64,000 bases of DNA from Plantago ovata (lineage: Eukaryota > Streptophyta > Magnoliopsida > Lamiales > Plantaginaceae): contig CM051457.1 in assembly GCA_028274465.1 (NCBI GenBank), positions 15,675,097 through 15,739,096 of the forward strand, written 5' to 3'. The position numbers and the translations under genes were made by a program. Each line of letters begins with the position of its first letter. Positions within the stretch are counted from its first letter, which is position 1. The notes under the pieces are model-generated. The model did no database searches, was not told the DNA's origin, and saw only the letters and a list, made by a program, of their open reading frames with translations. Of the stretch, positions 53,057-64,000 are shown in pieces.

Positions 53057-56000
53057 TCACTTGATGTATTTGGTAAACCAGTTCATCATGTCCAAGTGAG
53101 ACTCCTCAGCACTTTTAACTGCAGATTCATCATCGTTGTCGTATCTTATAGTCCATCCATGCCCAACACCAGGAAATATCTTCACGAAGCTATCAATCTG
53201 GAAGCATGTTAGCAGTTAGCCGTCGCGTACTCTAATTACTATTGCATTGTTTGATGAAAATTGAAACATATCTTATATAGAGTCTTTAGGTGTTTATACC
53301 TCAGATTTCTCAGATAAGATATCTCCAAGTTTCCTCACCTGTTCTGCTGGTGAATAACTGTCAATTTCTGCTCCTAAGATTGCAATCGGGGTTTTCACCT
53401 CTAAATATTACATGAACAAACATTGTTCTTAATTTTTCTCAACTGAAAGTAAATGAGGTGGGCAGAGTAAGAATTAAGGATAGGATAGTCACCATTGATG
53501 TCTTCAACTGTAAGTGGACCGGGATGCAACAGAACTGCAGCCTGTATGCAGTCATATTTTGCCAGTCTCACTACCAGCTCTCCTACAGAATATAGTACAA
53601 ACAATTGCAATTGTTCAAACAGGAAAAAAGGTTATTCTCAAGCTATAATTTTCTCATGGATTGCACAGAAATGTTGCTGAGTACTGTACTGTTACTCATC
53701 ATTAGAGGGAATTTCGTCTACTAAGCAATAATTTCTCAAGCTATAATTTGTTCATTAGGTATGTGAACAAAGAAATTTGTTATAGTAACTGTTACTCATC
53801 ATTAGAGGACAAGAAAACAACAAGATAAAGTAACAAGAATACCTCCCCAACAAAAACCAGCTGCTCCGATCTTGGCCACTCCTTTGCTTTTCAAGGCGGC
53901 AACCACTGCCTTAGCATCCTCACATCCATTGTCCTGATTATGCAGGAAGCCATAAAAAGTATAACAATTATAATTAATTATTTTATTTATGAAAAATATT
54001 GCTTCTAGCTAGATGAAGTTGCAAAGCGTTAGTCTAGCGACTCAAATCCATACTAATTTAAAAAATGTATATCATCATAAGATATTAGATATTAGAAGCA
54101 GACTCAGAACGAGAGCAAGAATACAGAAATGGGCAAGGAAATTATGAGATAAAGGTGAGGGATTCTTGCTAATGACATGACAGAAGAAGAACAAGAGATG
54201 ATGGTAAACCACCTAAGAGATTCGGGTGGTCTCATATGGTCTCGGATACTTTAAATGTTAGTCAAGAATCAAGATGTATCACCATGTTTAGACTCTTTTG
54301 AGCCCAAGTAGTTTAGAAAAGAAGTGGTTAGCTTCTGTGCAAGAACATAAAATTTTCACTTGGGTTTTAACTGCGAAGCCCAAAATTATTTAGACAGTTC
54401 GTTGAAAATGGGTTACAAGAAGGTGGAGACTACTGAAGATGGATTTATAAAGGAAAGACTAACAGCAGGGGCAGAGTTTTACTCGGGAAAGGGTAGATTT
54501 AAGCGAAAGCTTCTCACCAGTGTTAAAACCAATGCTTTTTTTTATCATGACTCTGTTATCTTTAGCCTACTACAGTTCATTTTACATGAGCTTGATGGCA
54601 AAACAACTTTCTTACATGGTAAACTTAAGGAGAATTATATACAACTCTACCTACAAGATTGAGAAATGAGAATTATTGCTAATTAAGACTGACTACCTTG
54701 CTTACGAGATCTTGATATGGTAATCTAAAGCAAAGTTCTCGACAGTGGTACTGGTACGTGAGATTTGACCGTTATGTATTGAACATTGATTAATTTTGGG
54801 AGCAGCAAGTATGAGTGTATGACAACAGGTTGTACTTCATGAGACCTACTGATAAACATATAGTTTTTCATCTACTGGTAAATTCTATTGTAAATATTAG
54901 GAAGATTAAGTGTACGTCAAAAGCTGAATCATGAGATATACAACACAGTATGTAATCTTTATCTAATTTATTAGAGTTATGCATCAAAAACTCTATCTTG
55001 GTTCTATATGCACCAGTTAGCAGATCGTAATTAGCTGCCTAAGATCGTATACACATGTTATGAAGGTAAACAAATTGGGAAACGAAGACGAACCGGTGTG
55101 TGAAGTTTCAACCATGATTGAACATTGAAACCAGGTTTCTCTGGAGTGATTGGATCGCCATAGTAGAAATCTGGAACTACAACAAGGAGCCCTGACGCTG
55201 CAAATTTATCTGCAAGCCTCCTAAAGTATGAAGCCAGGTTTTTTTTTTTTTTTTTAAACAGCAAAAAATTATATTCATATTAAACGGAGAATAAGTAATG
55301 CTGGGGAATGTTACAAAAACAAGAAAAAGGAGCACTTTCACCAAAACACCGGGAAAGCCTCAACGAACGCCTAAACCGACATCTTAACCAAAACACCAAC
55401 TAACAATATAATTATCTAAACCTCAAACAAGCTAAACTAGTAAATAGGCCAGGTTATTAAATATCATGTCATCACATACTAATCATGTGGCCAAATTACA
55501 GTATCAAGTAAATAGTGTAATTTACCGGTATGATTTAAAATTAACTGGACAAACAACAAAAAATTCAAAGATAACATTTGATATTGCTACGAACGTCGGC
55601 TTTCCGGCTTTCCCGTTCATAGGGAAAAATCATTTCCTGGTAAAGTTTGGTCACTTATAATATACTGCTACGTATGTATAAAACACAAATAGAAATAGAA
55701 AGGGGTTTTGAAACTAGCTAGATGGAACAAATTAAATGATCGAACGAAGTTGGGAACTTGGGATATATGGGACTGGGAGTGTACCTCAACTTGGGAGTTT
55801 CATAACCTGCAATAACAGAATCAATCAATTTAACTAATGTAGTATCCCCAAGGATTAAAATACAGCATTATCCAAACATTCTAAAAAAAATTAAAAAGAA
55901 ACAAACAAAGTAATTTATACCGTAAGCATCAGCTGCAAAAAGAAGGGCAAGCTTGGAATCTTGATTCCCTGTCATGTATGTTTTAAGCCCTGCAAATTCT

Positions 56001-56068
56001 TCAACATGCCCTGCTCCACAGCTTGGATCTAGAACTGGTGGATTTTCACAGCACTGAGGCCCAACCAT
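53057..56068 (-). CDS. Dienelactone hydrolase-family protein
   Basis: Seven exons (56068-55921, 55806-55785, 55220-55094, 53933-53843, 53582-53493, 53400-53300, 53197-53057) join in frame to 239 residues, the usual length of this family. The alpha/beta-hydrolase triad is intact: Cys127 in GFCWGG, Asp173 in AEIDSYSP, His206 in GVGHGW. The N-terminus MVGPQCCENPPVLDPSCGAG and LLVVVPDFYYGDP are typical of plant members, often annotated endo-1,3;1,4-beta-glucanase-like, although hydrolysis of small esters or lactones is likelier for the triad. No signal peptide is evident, so it is probably cytosolic. Exon 2 is only 22 nt. Intron 3 (about 1.16 kb) contains a copia fragment. The physiological substrate is unknown. 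Confidence 0.93.
54360..54662 (+). pseudogene. Copia reverse-transcriptase fragment
   Basis: The plus-strand frame contains copia RT landmarks (KGRFKRKLLTSVKT; ELDGKTTFLHGKLKENYIQL) but lacks the catalytic region and has no LTRs. It lies antisense in intron 3 of the hydrolase gene. Confidence 0.7.
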
Positions 56069-56970
56069 CCTATCTTCTTCACTTTCTTTTTTCTTTCTTC
56101 CCTTGATCTTCTATGTGAGTGAAAGAATATGGAGATTGATTGATTTATTATTAACTCTGTTTTTTATATCAACTGTGTGCATGTGCTTAATTATCTGTTA
56201 GTATTTCTCGTTACAAGAGCTTTTCTATGGCTGCCTGCTAGTTGCTGGTCTCTAGTTCTCTACTAGGGAAGGAACAAAGAAAGTTCTACTTGTGAAAATT
56301 ACATTCACCCCCTGCAAGATTTAGTCACTACTTTCGAGTTTCGACCCACCAATTTAAGTATTCACATGTATGGTCTTCATACTCTCCGCCCACAAAAATG
56401 TTGGAACAAAAAAGTATGTCATTTTAACTTATTGGACCGTTTTACTGTATTATAACTTGTAAGGGGAGTATATTTGGTGATATAATGAATATATAAGTTG
56501 ACTGGTTTCAAAAGCTATTTTACGTAGTTTTTACAAAAATAAGAGCTATTCCGTCACCTTAACAACTTTCAGTCATCTTATCAATTCGTTTTGCTAGATA
56601 TATACTTAACAAAAAAATAATGGGCATTATGAAAAAAAAAACTTGACTAATGTTTAGTAATTTGACTTAAATTGTTCAATCTAATCTAATAGAGTTAGAG
56701 ATTCTTAAGTGGATCTACATGACTTAAAACTCTATAAGTCTTATTCGAGTATCCAAACTTTCAAGAAACGTTTTTGATTTACCACATGTTCCAGACGTGT
56801 TATGCTTTTAAGATTTAAAGGCCATCCGTAGTTTTGGGCTCAAACTCGAACATTAACTATATTTTCTTAGTTTGTCGTATAATTTTTTAGTGTTACATTA
56901 TACTCTTTTCAGTATTAAAAGAAAGGTTATAGGCTTAAAAAATAAAAAATTGTTCAATGAAACAAAATTG
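56069..56970. promoter_or_regulatory. Hydrolase upstream region
   Basis: Leader and promoter of the leftward hydrolase gene up to about 56300, then AT-rich DNA. No gene seen. Confidence 0.4.
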
Positions 56971-57042
56971 CGCCGCTGCCGGGGATCGAACCCGGGTCAC
57001 CCGCGTGACAGGCGGGAATACTTACCACTATACTACAACGAC
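56971..57042 (-). tRNA. tRNA-Asp (anticodon GTC)
   Basis: On the minus strand a 72-nt cloverleaf is complete. The acceptor stem is GTCGTTG with CAGCGGC and discriminator G. The D arm contains the A box TAGTATAGTGG. The anticodon stem CCCGC/GCGGG holds loop CTGTCAC with anticodon GTC. The T arm GGGTTCGATCCC is the B box. There is no intron. A TTTT pol III terminator follows a few bases downstream (complement of 56964-56967). Confidence 0.97.
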
Positions 57043-57485
57043 TTGATGCCTGAAATTCAAATCGTAGTCGATTATATTTAATTTGGATATGAAGGCGAAG
57101 TGGAGAAATTAATAACATGAGAAGAGAAATTGTGATAAGTAAAAAAACATAGTACAAAACTAATTTGTCATTTCAAGCCCCCAATTAAGTTACTTCATCC
57201 ATCCGTACGGGTTAAAGTTTTTACATTTAGTTTTGTTCGTCGTTTTTAAATGTAAATTACTCCCAAATCATAATTCATAAATATCTTCCAAAGTTTACAT
57301 AAAAATTATAAGAATTATGTTTTTTAAATAAAAATTTTCTAAATACAATTTTAACCTATTAAGGTTTCGGAGTAAGTACAAGTTTACAACTTTATTTTTT
57401 TAGTGAACAAGTTTGCAACTTGTAGATGCTCATAAAATCCAAACTTTAAATTTTGTTGAGTCACAATGCCATCGATGACATGCAA
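57043..57485. other. Intergenic DNA with decayed Stowaway-like ends
   Basis: TACTTCATCCATCCGTACGG near 57190 and GGTTTCGGAGTAAGTA near 57365 look like eroded Stowaway ends. No gene is seen. Confidence 0.3.
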
Positions 57486-57760
57486 GCTTGAGAGATAGAG
57501 AGTGGATGAGCTTCATATATCTCAAGGGTCTCGGGTCTCGATGTACTGTTCGCGGTTAGCTCCTTGTACCTAGCATGTATGTTCGTTGTTTAGTTGGTTT
57601 AGCTCTAGTTGTGTTATGCTTCTACTTGAGATTCGAAGGTGGTGGTTGTATTTGCTATTCTTATGCTCTTTGTATTTTTAAGAGTATTTCTCATACTCTT
57701 TGTAAGACCTTGTTATATCAATAAATTTTGTTGTTTAAAAAAAAATAAAAAATAAACAAA
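57486..57760 (+). mobile_element. Probable 5'-truncated retro-insertion with A-rich tail
   Basis: A more GC-balanced segment ends with a polyadenylation-like signal (CAATAAATTTTGTTGTT) and an A-rich tail (57739 onward). Similar sequences flank it: AAGCTTGAGAGATAGAGAGT at about 57484 and AAGCTTGAGATATAGTGAGT at 57801. This fits a 3' fragment of a LINE or an mRNA-derived insertion; no coding sequence was recognised. Confidence 0.4.
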
Positions 57761-58226
57761 TTGAGAGCTTTAGAGAGAATGAAGTGTTTTTTGAGAGAGA
57801 AAGCTTGAGATATAGTGAGTGGGGATGTAGTTTAGTGACTTTAACGAGTATTTGAGTGGCATGCGTTGAATGGTCTGAGAGTTGAGGCTTCAACCCCTTT
57901 TATAGTGCCAAGTGATCGATTCGTTATAGAAAATTTCGTCACATCTCCATTACAGTTGTTTATAGTTGTGGTTGTTGAGGAGTAGCCGTTAATTATATTC
58001 ATATAGAGCTCGGTCTACTTAGATCGATATTGTTACTTAACCTACGCTATATACTCAGGAGTTTGATGATGTGACATTGCTGAGATAGCTTTTACTTCGT
58101 ATTTTAAGATTTTGTGGTAGACTCACCTTGTAGTGGAGTTACTTGAATCAAAAAATTGAAATTCACCTTTTTAATTTTAAAAGTATATGAGTTTATTTTG
58201 AATTAATACATTTTAATTGAGAAATA

Positions 58227-58479
58227 GTACTTCCTACGTCCACAATCAAACTTCTCATTTAGCTTCGTTGACTTATTTTTAATCTCCGGTTGACTCCGAA
58301 TTATCCCATATCGTACCAGAAAAAAAATATTTGAACTTATATTATGAAATATAAAATTTCCAAATTCATAATATAAGTACAAAATATATTTTTGAGGTGC
58401 GATTTATGATTAATTCAAAGTCAATCGAAATCTAGAAAAAGTCAACAAAACTAAATAGGATGTTTGATTATGGAGTATA
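58227..58479. mobile_element. MITE with about 38-bp TIRs
   Basis: Left TACTTCCTACGTCCACAATC and right (complement) ATACTCCATAATCAAACATC are inverted copies that continue to GTTGAC/GTCAAC. The interior is AT-rich. It abuts copy 2 of the Helitron-like repeat. Confidence 0.65.
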
Positions 58480-58481
58480 TA

Positions 58482-59038
58482 ATACTAGGAACTGAGCGTG
58501 TGAAGCGTAATTTTGTAAAATATTATTATTTTATTAAATAATATATTGAAATAAATGGAGTGAATATATAATCTTCACATAATGACTTCAAACGTAATAA
58601 AAAAATAAATAATTGAGTAATTAAAGTTAATATAATATGGTGTGCTATAAATGTATATAGTTTTTGTAGTTATGCAATTAATAGTATTGAAAGTATTCTT
58701 CCGATGAGTTAATAACCATCAAATACATCTCTAGACTTTGGAAACATTCAACTTCAAAATCTGCAATGTATCTTTTTCGCATGTTAATTGGTATTCTTCA
58801 TCAGTTGAATATATTGTCAAGTGCTTCATATAAACATTCTAGTTTCATAATATGATGTTTTTAGTTATTTTTATCGTATGGTTTAAGAATAATTTTAAAG
58901 TCAAAATGACCATCGAAAAAGTCAACAAAATCAAGTGTTACATTTATAATTGGACGGATGAAGTATGTATTTTTTTATAAGAACATATCATGGTTATTTT
59001 TAAAATTAAGTATAATACGTCATACAACTTTATGTTAA
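58482..59038. mobile_element. Helitron-like dispersed repeat, copy 2
   Basis: Collinear with 13658-14256 (for example TGTGAAGCGTAATTTTGTAA and CATATCATGGTTA-TTTTAAA). It lacks part of the GC hairpin at its start. The sequence after the shared end is unrelated to that after copy 1, so the gene fragments beside copy 1 are not present here. Confidence 0.65.
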
Positions 59039-59084
59039 AAATAAAAATTTAAGAAGAGAATAAATAAAAAAGAAAAAAAATACG

Positions 59085-59245
59085 TCAATAAGATTCGAAC
59101 CCAACACCTTCAACTAAAATAATGATGCAAATAATAGAGAAAAATCACGCCAACAAGATTCGAACCAAACATCTTCAATAAAAATAATAATAAAAATAAT
59201 GGAGAAAAATCACGCCAACATGATTCGAACCCTACATCTTTTAAT
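59085..59245 (-). repeat. Triplicated tRNA-B-box-like repeat
   Basis: Three imperfect units of about 65 bp each contain, on the minus strand, TTCGAATC (within GGGTTCGAATCTTATTG or similar) followed upstream by an AAGATGT/AAGGTGTT block. Two units also share GAGAAAAATCACGCCAACA. No matching A boxes were seen. Confidence 0.6.
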
Positions 59246-59628
59246 TAACTAATGACACATGTACGCATCAGATTGAAATTGAATAAGCAAGATCAACGTA
59301 TTAAAATTGATTGGTAGGTCAATCAATTGGGTAAATAAACCGACTTATTATATTATTTTAAAAATGACATTTAAATTTTCTAAAAAAATGATTTATTCTA
59401 GAGGGTATATCATTTCATACCTTCTCTCAAAAGTCAATATTGTTTCTGGGTAAGTAGTTTAATGAAGTTAAATAATGATTGGATGTGTCTCATTTTCCCA
59501 CACAAACTATCTGAAGAAGGTCTCTATCAAGGTAATAACAAAACCCAAAAAGATTAGTTTGTGATATTCACTCTTATAGGGGTTTTGGTAGGGTTTCACA
59601 GCATCCCTTTCGTTCCAAGATAACAAAG

Positions 59629-64000
<4,372 letters not shown>

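Overview
This is nuclear DNA of a core eudicot flowering plant. The genes have many short exons with GT-AG introns, intergenic DNA is AT-rich and crowded with transposon remnants, and six recognised genes match plant families closely enough to be joined exon by exon. The species cannot be fixed from the sequence. No operons, CRISPR arrays or bacterial signals are present.

Layout. 1-1.6 kb: first exon of a LAG1-type ceramide synthase (minus) running off the left edge, plus a hairpin-rich MITE. 1.6-9.4 kb: gene-poor, with two long-TIR Mutator-like non-autonomous elements (4542-5755; 8153-9366, the latter with a 10-bp target duplication). Both carry a GATCGGAGC-type module that in the first has expanded into a palindromic array. 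9.5-11.1 kb: three-exon F-box/LRR-like gene (minus). 13.6-18.0 kb: a Helitron-like repeat next to an RPA-like exon and a captured CCDC25-type exon, followed by tandem broken copies of the F-box gene that carry two SINE-like insertions. 20.3-28.9 kb: TPR protein like Arabidopsis TPR3 (minus, 8 exons), whose large introns hold MITE and copia debris. 29.8-32.2 kb: IQ67-domain (IQD) gene (minus, 4 exons). 33.05 kb: a short SINE with target duplication. 35.7-41.6 kb: MPK16-like TDY MAP kinase (minus, 10 exons). 44.5-48.5 kb: two head-to-tail broken non-LTR retrotransposons separated by an (ATT)n tract. 50.3 kb: single-exon secreted S-protein homolog (plus). 53.1-56.1 kb: dienelactone hydrolase-family gene (minus, 7 exons including a 22-nt microexon). 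57.0 kb: tRNA-Asp(GTC) (minus). 58.2-59.2 kb: MITE, second copy of the Helitron-like repeat, and a triplicated tRNA-B-box-like repeat. 59.6 kb to the end: ribonucleotide reductase small subunit (plus), running off the right edge.

The genes are independent housekeeping, signalling or secreted-protein genes; nothing suggests a shared pathway. I did not find a convincing new biochemical system. The most unusual content is genome-evolution evidence: gene-fragment capture, internal 'empty sites' that date insertions, palindromic expansion inside a TIR element, and splice oddities (microexon, NAGNAG acceptor, six-codon last exon).
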